Assembly: GCF_021347895.1 (NCBI RefSeq)
Contig: NC_067126.1
Span: forward strand, 35,104,482 to 35,168,481
Length of the DNA: 64,000 bases
DNA from: Acanthochromis polyacanthus
Lineage: Eukaryota > Chordata > Actinopteri > Pomacentridae
Direction: 5' to 3'
The position numbers were made by a program, and so were the translations under genes. Below the pieces are notes generated by a model. That model searched no databases. It worked only from the letters and a program-made list of their open reading frames with translations, and was not told the origin of the DNA. Below, in pieces: positions 1-11,500 of this stretch. Positions within the stretch are counted from its first letter, which is position 1. Each line of letters starts with the position of its first letter.

Positions 1-187
1 ACAATAACAGCAGCACAAAATACGATGCAGGTGGTTTTAATGTTGTGGCTGATAGGAAAAGATTATCTTTAAACCATAAAAGTGAAGCATCTCCAACAAT
101 ATCAGACTAAAAATGACTTTTTGATGCTGCAGAAGAACCGATTACCTTTCTCGTCATCACACCATTTGTTGGGATAAAAACACATAT

Positions 188-263
188 TTTATTACATTCA
201 CTAAAAAGGAAACACACCATTAGGAATTAGATAAGTTAAGGCCAGTACAAGACATGATGTGTA

Positions 264-309
<46 letters not shown>

Positions 310-439
310 GGGAAAGTGTGTTCAGGCGAGGTGAGCAAGCCGTTTAGCATGAATGCAGTTCTGTTCAGTCCATTTGTGAGGAGTGTGGGTGTGATGGGCC
401 GAGGAAGGCACCAGCGTAGGAGTCATACTGCACGTTAAC
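188..439 (-). CDS. Candidate terminal exon (coding 365-439) of an unidentified minus-strand gene
   Basis: On the minus strand a long pyrimidine tract (440-480) ends in CAG. It is followed by a 75-nt open stretch (439 down to 365) ending in TGA, whose last residues read GPSHPHSSQMD. An AATAAA signal lies about 170 nt further on (minus strand, 188-193), so the GT microsatellite at 268-307 would be in the 3' UTR. This has the form of a last coding exon, with acceptor, stop and poly(A) signal in the right order. I do not recognise the peptide and could not find the preceding exon in 440-5000. The reading frame through the acceptor is assumed. It could be chance. Confidence 0.3.
268..307. repeat. 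(GT)n microsatellite
   Basis: An uninterrupted TG dinucleotide run of about 20 units. It is a likely polymorphic marker, probably inside the 3' UTR of the putative minus-strand gene if that gene is real. Confidence 0.95.
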
Positions 440-2441
440 CTGAGGGAAGAGAGGAGGAGAAAGGGAGGTAAAAGGAAAAGAAAGATGCAGACATTTACCA
501 TTTTCTGAGCAGGTCAAAGAGGCCGTTCAACCAGAATTATCCAACCAGCTCACTGTCTGTATCGCCCAGAAAAATCCAGAGCATCCAGCTGGTTAATGGA
601 AGAAAATGGAGTATTGATGCTTTTACTAGAAATCAACTGTTAACTTCTCATCAGGGTTCTGTAGAATGGAAGATCTGAAATAAGTAAAGGTGATATTTCA
701 GATGTGGATGGTAGAAATCAGCTCAAGAAACATTGAAGTCAGAAGCTAGAAATGATGGAAAAGGTCAATCAGTGGATTCAGACCACCTCGCTGCAGGAAA
801 AAGGCATGCCACTCTTTTTTAACCGCCAAAATGTCCACAAACTGGACTTAAGTTCCAAATATCTCCTCTAGTTTCACCTCTTCCTTATTCTATTCTATTT
901 GCCTTTCTTCTTTCCCTGTCCAGGTAGAAAAACAAAAACAATTCTGTACATTTTTTTTGCCTGCATGATCAAACCTCACCAACAGCAGGAAATGATATAA
1001 ATTACACATCAAATTAAACCTTTTCAAACATACTATTATCCTTTTCACATAACTGGATAAAAGGACACAGTTTTCCTGTAAAATCTAACGAGAAAAAATA
1101 GAATGAAAAATCCTTTTGCTCCAATTTAACCTGCTGCAATTCTGGCTTTTCATGTGCTAACATGATTGCACAAGGGTTTTCTAATCAGTAATTAGTCTTT
1201 CAACACGGCGTTTCCAGCCAGAACAGTAATTTACTACATTAACAATGTCTAATAATGACTGTATTTATCATTCATTTAATGTTATCTTCATTGAAAAAAA
1301 TGCTTTTCTTGTGACCCCAAAGTGACCTCAGCTTTTGAATGGTAGAGTACATATAAAAATCCAGCTACTTTGAGGAAAATTTGCTTATTTGATCAGACAC
1401 AAACAACACCAGCGCATCTGCTTGTTCTTTTAAGTTTCCTCTCAAACTGCTGCATCACTGGAGTGTTGTAGTTCTGCATGTAGAATAACAAAAGAAGAAC
1501 CAAACCCTCAATAAAGAAAAATTTGAAAGGCTTAATTATCATACTTAACTTTCTGTGAAGGCTTGGTGCAATTTACAAATTCAGCTCCTCATGTCACGTG
1601 CGCTTAACAGCATGTCATGAGTACGAGCGCCTGACTCAGCAGGTATGAGGCTATTTACAGGATCATGAGCATATGAGACACCAGCAGAGGTGACACTCTG
1701 GGAATGGTCCAGATTTTGACAAAAATGTTGCATATGGCTCTTTTGGATCTTCTTTAAAGACATGGAACAGTTTGAAGGATGATATGAGAGAGTCTGCAAC
1801 AAAGTAAAGTGATGAATGTTAAAAAAAAAAAAGTTGATTATAATTAGAATAACTAGATTTTTATGTCATAGTTTTACCTCAGTATGTAGCAGAGGCATAG
1901 TTGTTGTTATCATTTGCGAGGGCCCATGTGTGTATTGTTAAGGTGGATTTGAGCTGCTAAAAGGCAACATGACGTCATTTTTTGAGAAGCTTTAATACAA
2001 ATAAATCCTGGAAGCTGTCTCCAGCAGCAGATCTACTAGATGTGTGGAGTAACACAGGACATAATCAGATTCTGTGTTAATGAAGTTACTGCTACTGAGC
2101 CATAAATGCTCACATCGGTCTCAGTTTAAATAAGCGCTCATCGTTCCTGCTGCTGTGTGATGCTGCAGGTATTTATTAAATGCAAAGACAAGAAAGAATC
2201 CGACACACAACCGGCTGTGGGCAGCAAACAGGACATCAGTAGGTGTATTAATGGTTCTGCAAAGTCCTGAATTACATTCTGTGACTGAAAAATGTTTTTT
2301 ATAAGATTCAGACGTTATCTAACAGGTTTCTGATCCACCTGAGCTACATTTATAGCTGAGTTTTGACAGACATTTCAGTATGTTATGCAACAGATACAAG
2401 TGGGTGGTGATGAATTACCTGGACACAAACCAGATCTTATA
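440..2441. other. Gene-free stretch, AT-rich
   Basis: I see no exon with homology, no RNA gene and no clear repeat here. Short open frames, such as one on the minus strand at 1581-1802, lack recognisable domains and splice context. Confidence 0.6.
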
Positions 2442-2893
2442 TATACACCGATCAGGCATAACATTATGACCACCTGCCACCGGCCTGGACCAGAGGACCT
2501 CTCTGGGTGTCCTATGAGGTCTGGACCAGGACTGGACAGTGGATCCTTTGGGTGCTCTGGGTTGTGCAGTGAGGCGTCTGGGAATCAGACTTGCTCCACT
2601 GCATCCTGCTGATGTTTGATCAGAATCAGAATGGAGTTTAGAAAGGTTGGAGGTCAAATCAACTTCTTGGATGATTGTTATGATCCTCAAGCTGTTGAGG
2701 TGGGGTGCGTTTTCCTGCAGGTGTAGATCAGTGACATTTGGGATTGTTGTTTGCATGAAGGAGTGTGCTTGTTCTGGCTGGGACTATGTTTATTTTGGTG
2801 CCTAAGCCTCATCAACACAGCAGAACACCACATGGTACCAATACGATCGATGTTTTTCACTTCGCCTGTCAGTGGTCCTACTGTTGGCTGATA
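2442..2893. mobile_element. Degenerate TIR-type repeat (non-autonomous DNA transposon candidate)
   Basis: The left end (about 2442-2480) reads ACACCGATCAGGCATAACAT and continues into ATTATGACCACC. The right end (about 2858-2893) is roughly its reverse complement: a CACTTCGCCTGTCAGTGGTC stretch running into GTTGGCTGATA. The ends form imperfect inverted repeats enclosing about 400 bp. I recognise the terminal sequence as a dispersed teleost repeat but cannot assign a superfamily. No intact open frame is present; the short ORFs inside are chance. Confidence 0.6.
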
Positions 2894-3109
2894 TTTGTGG
2901 AAAAGTGTTTTTCATCTTTCAAAAGGCGCGGCTGCAGTAGACAGACACATATACAATGAACTTTTTTTGTTTATTGTTTACAAGAAAACTCACAAATCTA
3001 AACTCTTGACAGTTTCAGTTTGTCAGTTCTCAACATTGTCGGTATCAAAGTCAACAAACAACAGAGAATGTGTTCAAAACTGAACAAAAAATAAATCAAC
3101 CATCACATC

Positions 3110-3330
3110 ATCAAATTAATCTTTCATAGTCCTGCCATTAGCACACAGTAGAGCTCTAATCCTGGCTGCCATGTTCCCCACGAGCCTTTCACACTGTTGA
3201 GGGCTAATCTGGTCCCGTTCTTCTTGAATTACTGCTTTTAATTCTTCTAAATTCTTTGGTTTCAATGGCGCTCATGTCTGGGGATTGAGCTGGCCACTCT
3301 AAGGCCTGGATACTGAGCTCCTGCAGTCAA
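3110..3330 (-). pseudogene. Tc1/mariner-like transposase 3' fragment, frameshifted
   Basis: Read on the minus strand, this stretch encodes WPAQSPDMSAIE, the hallmark C-terminal catalytic block of Tc1/mariner transposases (W-P-A-Q-S-P-D-x-x-x-I-E, including the last acidic residue of the DDE/D triad). It is followed, after at least one frameshift, by the usual tail about an N-terminally truncated LxxxM/RxxA segment. Only the last ~65 codons are recognisable, and there are stops and indels. It is a dead fragment with no flanking intact TIRs that I could define. Confidence 0.65.
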
Positions 3331-3974
3331 GTTCTACTCACGCTGGATGTGTGGCAAGGGGTATTATCTTACTGAAACATCCAGTTTTGACCTTGACGGA
3401 ACAGAGCACGTGCAGAAGGGAGCATGTGGGTTTAGAGAAAGGACTGCATCTGTACTTCTGTCTGGCTGCAGCTAAACCCTTCCTGGCTGAGAATCTGTAT
3501 CTTCAGGTGTGTTTCCTGCATTTCGGTTCCTAATTTCAGCCCTTTTTGTCTCTGAAGAACTTTCAAATGTTCTGACTTTATATAGACACAAAGCACGGCA
3601 CCATAAATTGTGCCTTTTAATATTAGTGGATCACTGGTACCAAAATGACCCAACACTTTTTATGGAACCAATCAATTTTCTGTTTTTTTTGGCTTCTTTA
3701 GGATTTCTTTAGTATTTTGGCTGACTGTATTAAAAGAAATTTAAAAAATACACACAGAGAGAGATAGATTGTTTTTTTTTTGTACAAGTATTCTGAGAAA
3801 ATTCTGCAGATGTTTCCAGCTGGAAGTTTTTTTTTCTTGTTCCTTGAATGTTCTTCTTTAAGGCAGGAAAAAGGCCCCCAAAGACATCCTAAAGAGATTA
3901 ATCTTAAACTACATCCTGCCTTTGTTATGATGCAACTTCATTGGAATGTTTTATGGAAGGATGTTCTGTAATGT

Positions 3975-4290
3975 GTTTCCCAGGCGTGAACTAACCGTGA
4001 CGTCACCCGTTGGTTTCAACGCCGAGAAAATGAAGCCCGGATTTTGCTACTTCCTTGGTCGCCATTTTGGATCTTTTGGAGCAAGTGACATAAAAAGCGT
4101 CATCAAACAGGCTGGACCGCAGAGCAACTAGGGGCAGGGCCAGTCTATGGGTGGGCCAGACTGAAGCCAGACTGCTGAAAGCCTCGCCCTAAAGGATCTG
4201 TCAATCATTCCAGACAAGACTGTCTATCAAGTATAGCCACGCCCCCTGGCTCCGCCAACTTTAATGATTAATTTAAAATTCAATATTGAT
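3975..4290. repeat. Interspersed repeat block upstream of the 4381-4584 hairpin
   Basis: A comparatively GC-rich block in AT-rich surroundings. It contains phrases I associate with a dispersed teleost repeat that often co-occurs with the hairpin element next to it (around GACGTCACCCGTTGGTTTC and ATAGCCACGCCCCCTGGC). There is no coding potential. Assignment is from recall, not from a search. Confidence 0.4.
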
Positions 4291-4380
4291 TTATTTTAAG
4301 ATCGGCCACCTGATCTCTCATTTTGACCATGAACACTAACAGAAAAAAATCCTGAGCTGTAGAAAATCAGTCTATCAAAT

Positions 4381-4584
4381 TTTATTTTTCCGGTGATGAA
4401 TTGGGGTCTATGGAGCAAATGCTTTTTGGAGCATAGACTGTATATAAAGATGGACGTAGCATCTGGCTCCATATTTGAAGCCCACCCGGAAGTGTCAAAA
4501 ACTTGCAATATCCCGCCGTCTGCTAGGGTTGGCTCCAAAAAGCTTTTGCTCCATAGACCCCAATTCATCACTGGAAAAAATAAA
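4381..4584. mobile_element. Long-TIR hairpin MITE
   Basis: The arms at 4381-4431 and 4533-4584 are near-perfect inverted repeats of about 50 bp. The arm core includes GATGAATTGGGGTCTATGG, and the mismatches are few (for example CGG/CTGG near the outer end). The loop of about 100 bp contains GACTGTATATAAAGATGGAC. This foldback structure is typical of a non-autonomous miniature element. ORFs predicted on both strands here are products of the palindrome, not genes. Confidence 0.75.
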
Positions 4585-4989
4585 AAAATAATTCACACAT
4601 TCACACTAAAAAATTTGGTGGACGCTCCCAGCAGCATCCACCAAATGACTCCAGGAAACATCACTGATGAGGCGTTCAGGTGCATCAAGAAGATTAATAG
4701 GAACGATGAACAAGTAAAACAAGCAAAAGACATAAAGTTGATTTGAGATGTTGCTGAGGTCTAACGGCACATAGACTAAGGCCTTTGACCTCTGCTTGAA
4801 CAATATCTGTAAAATGTCACGCTAAAAAGAAGATTACTGTCATGCCTCGACTGTATCTTCTAATGAGTACCAACATAAGCTTTTGGGGAAAAACATCCAT
4901 GGTGGATGCCAGGACCAACCACAAGTTACTAGTTCAAACTGACAGTATCACATTAACACAGTGTCCCTCTAATTTCCTCCACACTGCTG

Positions 4990-5267
4990 CCCTCTTGTCT
5001 GTGGGCGTCATCTTCCAACCACCAGACAATTCAGTGCGCACCAGAGAGCGCAGCGCCTCTTGCGCCCCCAGCAGTCTCTCCTCGGGATGACACCCTTCTG
5101 AAAAACCGTCCTGCCTGCCTCCAATCGCGAATGAACTGCTGCTGCTGCGGCGGCGTCCCGTCCAGCTCGGTTCGGCTCGGCGCCTGAACGGATGCTTTGC
5201 GTTATGGACGTGCGCACCAAGAGCGAAGCAGCGCGCCGCGTCCCCCAGATGGCGGAGTGAAGTGAGG
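4990..5267 (+). promoter_or_regulatory. xk: CpG-rich xk promoter / 5' UTR
   Basis: GC and CpG content rises sharply from about 5040, with runs such as GCGCCGCGTC, and continues into xk exon 1. This is the usual pattern of a vertebrate CpG-island promoter. No TATA box was seen and the transcription start cannot be placed. The same composition creates long antisense ORFs (4934-5573) with no homology. Confidence 0.6.
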
Positions 5268-5512
5268 ATGCGACTCCCCAGTTCCATCTTTGTGTCGGTG
5301 TCTCTGTTCACGGCCGAGACCACGGCAGCTCTGTACCTCAGCTCCACGTATCGCTCCGCGGGAGACCAGATCTGGCAGGGACTCACGCTGCTCTTCACCC
5401 TCGTACCGTCCGTCCTGGTGCAGCTGACCCTCACGTTCATCCACCGGGACCTGAGCAGAGACAGACCGCTCATCCTGCTGCTGCACATCCTGCAGCTCGG
5501 TCCCATCGTCAG
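5268..5512 (+). CDS. xk: xk coding exon 1
   Basis: This exon encodes the N-terminal ~82 residues, including [15 protein letters not shown] and [10 protein letters not shown]. It ends after AG, with donor GTCGGT at 5513 (phase 2). The frame stays open past the donor to 5783, but that part has no XK similarity and is intron. Confidence 0.93.
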
Positions 5513-8500
5513 GTCGGTGTTTATCCCCACTAATGGTTGCCTCATGCAGATTCCTCCGTATCTCCAGTGCCATAGAGCACCTACAGGTGTGGTGGTGATG
5601 GCTTTTCTCCTAAAAAACGTCCCTCCTGCCTGCTATAAGCTGCTTAAGGCTTGTTTTGGTGAATTCGTGGCACACATGCTGTTGTTTTCCTGTTTTCTGT
5701 CCTTTTGTCTCTGCCTGGCTGCATGCATGGTGGTGCAGCAGCCATATGTGTTTGTGTGGTTTAGTTGGGAAGTGCAGGGCTGATCAATACAACCACAGCT
5801 CATCGATATGTTCCATATAGCTGCCCACACAGCTGCACTGCCAGCCAGAGAAGAGACTGCCAGCCAGGCTTTTTCTCACATCTTCTCCCAGTTTGATCCC
5901 CTTCACTGGTGGCCAAACGGATTTCTTCATGAACGCAGTGCCTGAAAGGACCATAAACACCAGGAGCCCAGCTGGAGCTCACCAAGAAGCTGGATGCTGC
6001 TCACTGAGGAACCTTTAACCCCAGCAGGCCTGGTCCCCTCTCTCCTTAAGCCTGGTCTGGTTGGACCATCTGCCTCAGCTGTAGCAATCTGAGCCTAATC
6101 CTGCATCTAGAGAGCCTCCCTGCTGTACACACAGACATGGGACTGTCATCAAATACACAAACAGCGGGAGGTCAGACTCTGGAAAACCCATTAAAACCCT
6201 CTCATCCCTTAAAACATGGGCTGCAGTTGATGCAGATGGTTGATTAATCGATTTGTAGATGGACAGAAAGGCAATCTGCAGCTGTAGCTACGATCATCCA
6301 TGAATCATTGCAGCTTTTCAAAAGTAAGAATTTGCTGCTTTTGTTTGTTTTACATTCTAGTGAACTGAATCAATTTGAGTGTTGGGGTTGTTAGTTGGAC
6401 TTGGTGTTTTTCCTTGTTTTCTTCAGTTTGATTAAACCAAAGGATGAACAGATTAATAGGGAAAATGAAAAAAACACTCGCTTTTTAAAAAATGCACACT
6501 CTAAAAAACAATGCAGGAGATTTATTCCCACTATTTAAATGATGTCACTGAAGTATAAGAATTATAATTTACTGGTTCAGTTGAACCTTTTAACTTCATT
6601 CTGGTTGACTGAGTTGATGTAATAATGCTGGTAATTGCATCAGCTTAATATTTTGTGTAATTTGTTATGGACTTGGAAAGTTCACAGCCTGGCTCTCAGA
6701 TCAGCTCAATCTGCTGCACCTGTGAGGTTGAGCTCAGCTGTTGCCAATCAGCTGGACGGGGATATAAGGAAGGATCTCCCAGCTGCTCAGGTGGCTGTGG
6801 GTAGGTGACCAGGAAGGTTTGACGCCATCAGTCGGCCTTCTTATGGAAACCTAAGTGTCTCGTGTTGTATCAGTGCATAGAACCCAGCACTTCCTTGCTT
6901 TTGTTTTTGGGAATCAATACGTCATTGTGGGGAATGGTTTTCGTTTGGTCTACCACCTTGGTAGATTTAGTGGGGCACGTTCAAGCACATACTATCCTCT
7001 TTTACACCACAGAACCGCGTTTTCTGTCTGTTTGTGTGTTTTTTGTTAGTTTCACCCGATAACAACCTTGGTTCATTTAGTTTTGTCTGAGAAAAGAGGG
7101 GAGTGAAACGTAACAAATTTAAACTAAAATTTCAGAATTAGTTTTATTCAAAACTAGTTCAAGTTGATGTAACTTGACAAAATTTGCTTGATAAGTATTT
7201 TATTATTATTTTTGAGGCCAAAATTAAAAGTTCAGGTTTACCACTGGAGTAGCTTTTTTTTTTTTAAATTTACAAGCTTGAAAACTGATATCTATATTTA
7301 TTATGATTAAGTTCAAAACACGGAAAAATTATTTCAAAATGGTGTGTAAAAACTATTTGGAACAACTTAACTTGGAGTGATCAACTTAAACTTCTTGTAA
7401 ATAAAAATACCATTGATTGCAGTGAAAAAGCCCCAAACTCAATGTAGTTTGTTAGTTTAAGATAATTTCATTAGAAGTTGTAACTCAAAAAGATTAATTC
7501 TAATGTTCCGTTGTTTAATTATATTAAAGTTTTTGTTGTTGTCAGAGCATTATTTTTTACTCTGCTGTATATCCAGAAAGGTGCAGAAGTTTCCGTTTTA
7601 CAAAAAATACAGCTTCAGGGGCCACTCCAGAGATTTTACTCTTAAAGTTCAGTTCACTTGTCAAGAAGAAAGTAAAAAATCAAACCTATAATGTCGTCTG
7701 TTGCTCTGGAAGAAGCTTTCTCAAGTCTGACAGATGATAAATGTCCAAATATATCAACTTCTGCAGCTTATTTTAACTTTTTTCTTGATCCAGTTTTGTA
7801 ATTCAGTACAAATGCAGCTCTAAATAGCTGCTGCTTTAATCAACTGACAAAGACTCATAAGATGCTGTCTTTAATAATCACTTGACGTCGAGCTTGAACT
7901 GGTGTCTAACTGGATGTATGGGGCAACTTATTGGACAAAACGAGCTACTTTGAGTAAACCTGAGCTTTTTTCAATCGTTCTCTGACATTTTACAGACCGA
8001 TACAACACTAGATTATTCAGTGAAATAATGGACTGATCTATTGTATGTTTTTTGTTTTCATAAATTGAGCTTTTTTTTTTTTGGTTTAAACTATTGTTGA
8101 GACATTTTTGAGATGTCGTTTTGGGCACTCTTTCTCAGTTTTCTCACTTAAACAGAACAAAACATTACCCGATAAACCCCTGATAACAAAATAACCCTTA
8201 TCTCCAGCCGCACACACGCAGTAATTTCGACTTTTATGATTCTGCCTGCGAACAAAGTCTCAGTGAGTTAATTCTTTGACCGAGTCGGTTATATTTACGA
8301 CTCAATGACGTCCATACTTTTGTTTTTCTCTCCCAGCAGCGTCCTCTGAAACTCTGACCTGCTTGGCCTGCCTCCCCTCCAGTGTGCATTCGAATGTTTA
8401 GCGTTCAGACTTCTACTTGTCTCCTCAGTGAAGAGCCGATCTAAGAATAGCACATGTCGCTGCCGGCTCCTTATCTCTGACAACACAAGCTGAGAGGGGA

Positions 8501-11500
8501 AAGTCTGTTTTATGCAGGCAGCGCAGCGGCACTTCCTCCTCTCGTTGCCCAAAACACTTTATCAGTTTGTGTTACAGCAGCAGTGACACGGCAGGCTGTT
8601 GCGGGGAAATCGCTCGTCTTGTTCATTTTTTTTTTTTTTTTTTGCATTCTGGCGTCATCTCTCATCTACTGTAGTTCCTCGTGAGTCTACACTGATCAGT
8701 TCTTCTTCGACTCAGAATCTGTTCAGCATCAAAGTTCTGGAGAATAGTTTGATAGTTTGACGTCCACTTCCAACATTTTTCCGACAGCTTTAAACTCTTT
8801 AAAGTTATGTGAAAGTCAACTTTCTTGAAATGCAGCTTAAACAAGTGTGACGTGGCTATTGAAATACTTTTTTGTATTTCATGATGACCTGACAAGAGGC
8901 CCCAGCCGGAAGAAAGATAACAAATAAGCAATACGTATACAAAAAAGGATGTTTAAACAGATTAAAAACAGCCTAGATTATTACTTGTGCAGCGGTCAGC
9001 TAGGATCTGCTGCAACTTCTGCTTGAACATGTAAAGGGATGGAAGAGATGACAGTTTCAGAGATTTATGGAGGGAATTCCAATCAACTGCTGCAGCAAAG
9101 TGGAAGGAATTCCGGCCAAAGACAGTGCGAACCTTGGGAATAGTGTGTGTCATGAAATCACTGGACCTCAGGTGTTAGTTGTCATGGGAGGGTTGTAGGA
9201 GGTTGGAGAGGTATTGAGGTGTCTTTCCTGACAGGGTCTTGTAGATGAAGAGAAGCCGGTGTTGGAGTCGTCTGGTGTAAAAGGAAGGACAACCTTCTAG
9301 TTTGTAAAGGTCACGATGGTGGGTGGAGGGAGGAAGGTGCACTGGTAGCAGCCTGCCTGAGTGGTAAAGGACATCAAGCCTGTTAACCCTCATCAGTACA
9401 TGTGGCAAAACCTACTTCATCCGTACACTTGGAGTCCAGCTGGACCCCAGTAGTATTTCATCTGTTTCATATTTCTGTACCTGTCCATATCCTCTTAATG
9501 TATATTTTCCTAAAACCTGTGCCATCTAAATATCCAAATATAAAAGAAACAATGAAAATACTATGGATGATTATAAACGTGTATTGCTTACAGTATTAGT
9601 GTAAGAACTCCTGAATTGAAATGAAACACAATGCAACTGAAGCAGTCATCACAAGAGCAACACGACACAAACATACATAAATAAAAGATGCACAGTCTGG
9701 CTGGGGTTCCCCTGGACCTCAGATATACAAACACTACAAACCTAGAACTCGTTCAACTGGTTTGCCTGATGCAGGTCGTTAGTGGAGTGGGGAGACAATG
9801 GCTTGAAGAGAAAAAGTATGCACAAAATACATCTTTAACTTGCAGTAATACATTATTTTTATACATTTAAAACTTGATGGTAAGCAGGATCTAGGTCCAC
9901 ATGTAAATGCAGCTGATGATGCAGGATAGATACTAAAGCAATGAACTGAAAGATGCTTAAAAAAGCTCAGCTCTTAAATTTCCTCTATGGATTAATGAGG
10001 AAAGCACTTTCACACACATGCAGCCAGTCTAATGCAATTATAGCAGCTTTAAATCAGTATTTATAGTTACCAATGTGACAATGACAATGTGAAAGGCATC
10101 GCTCCTATCTGAGGAATTCTCCTACAACCACTTACAGAACTTTGCATCTGCTTTGCATCATTCAGATTGCCGGCCTGCACTTTTATCATGCTAGTTCATA
10201 CTTTCACTTGCAATGTCGTTTTTGGCTGCAGCAGTTTTTCCCCTCTGTTTGTAGACGCCAAACACGGTGCCTCTATAGAGTCAATATTGGACTCAAACAC
10301 ACCAAGGGCCAGAAATGCATTTCCAAATAAATATAATTTTAGCAGCAGAAGTGTTGTGTGAACTGTAATGGTGAGGATGTGGGCAAAAAATCAGTTATTG
10401 CAGGTTTAAGTCAAGCCTGCTAACAGCACTTAACCCTTCAGTAAGAGGAACAAACGCAAACCCAGCAAGCGTTTAATGAGAAACACCACACTAATGCTGG
10501 GTGGAGCCTCGCTCTGCTGTCAAAACAGCCTCAGTCTATTGTGTCACGAATTCCACAAGATGTTGCAAACATCGCTTTGAGGCTCGGCTCCCTGGTGACA
10601 CGATTGCATCACATGATCAGTTCTGTACACTTGCCAGCTGCTCATTCATGCTGGATTCCGATGTGGTGGCTGGGGAGCAAAAATGAAAAATGAAACCAGC
10701 TGGAGGAGACTTTTGCTTCGTGACAGGGAGCCTCATCCTGCTGGAAATGACCGGGTTGATGTGTAATTGAGGGACTTTTGAAGTTCATGGGATATATCTT
10801 ACATACATTTTTATTAAAAATAAAAAATACTAATGTTTTTTTATGTTCATTGAGGTCATGTCTTTACAAATTCCAGAATTATTTATTATGGAAACAAGTA
10901 CTTATAATATAATTTAAAAAATGACTGGCTATCACTAAAATGTCAACTAAATAACCATCCCAATTTAATAACAACCACCTTCTAATTAGCAAAAATGTCA
11001 ACTATGATACCGGCCAACTATGTTATAAGAAGTCCTGCAATTATATATTGACCCAACCGTTGGAAGATGGTAAACTGTAAACATGTTTATCATCAATATC
11101 CAGAAAGGCTGTGGTATTTAAACTGTGCTTTATGAGTTTTAAATCTCTCAACCCCACGCAGTTTCTGGCCATTTTTTTGGGTCCTGTCACATTTTTAACT
11201 AAGCTCATCTTTGACTGCAATATAAATCCTGCACCTCTATGGAAACAGTACAGCCATGACTAGAAATAGAAAGAATTCAACAATGTCTACTATGCGGCAT
11301 AACAGCAAAAAACAAACACTGGAATCAACATCCACAAGTCCACATGTATTAATAATAATGGAAAAAAAAACTGTGGCTGTCCAATCTATGGGTATTTTAT
11401 TGATGCAGTTTTTAATTTGTGTTCGTACCTGTGTCCTATCTGCTTTCTGAACACATCCTGCTGTTCTGCTGGAAAGTCCCAGAAATTTTGTTATCTAACT

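Noticed and set aside
4934..5573. Antisense ORFs of 203 and 123 residues over the xk promoter and exon 1
   Set aside because: They run antisense through a CpG-rich region and a conserved xk exon. They have no recognisable domain and no splice or promoter support, and GC-rich DNA has few stops.
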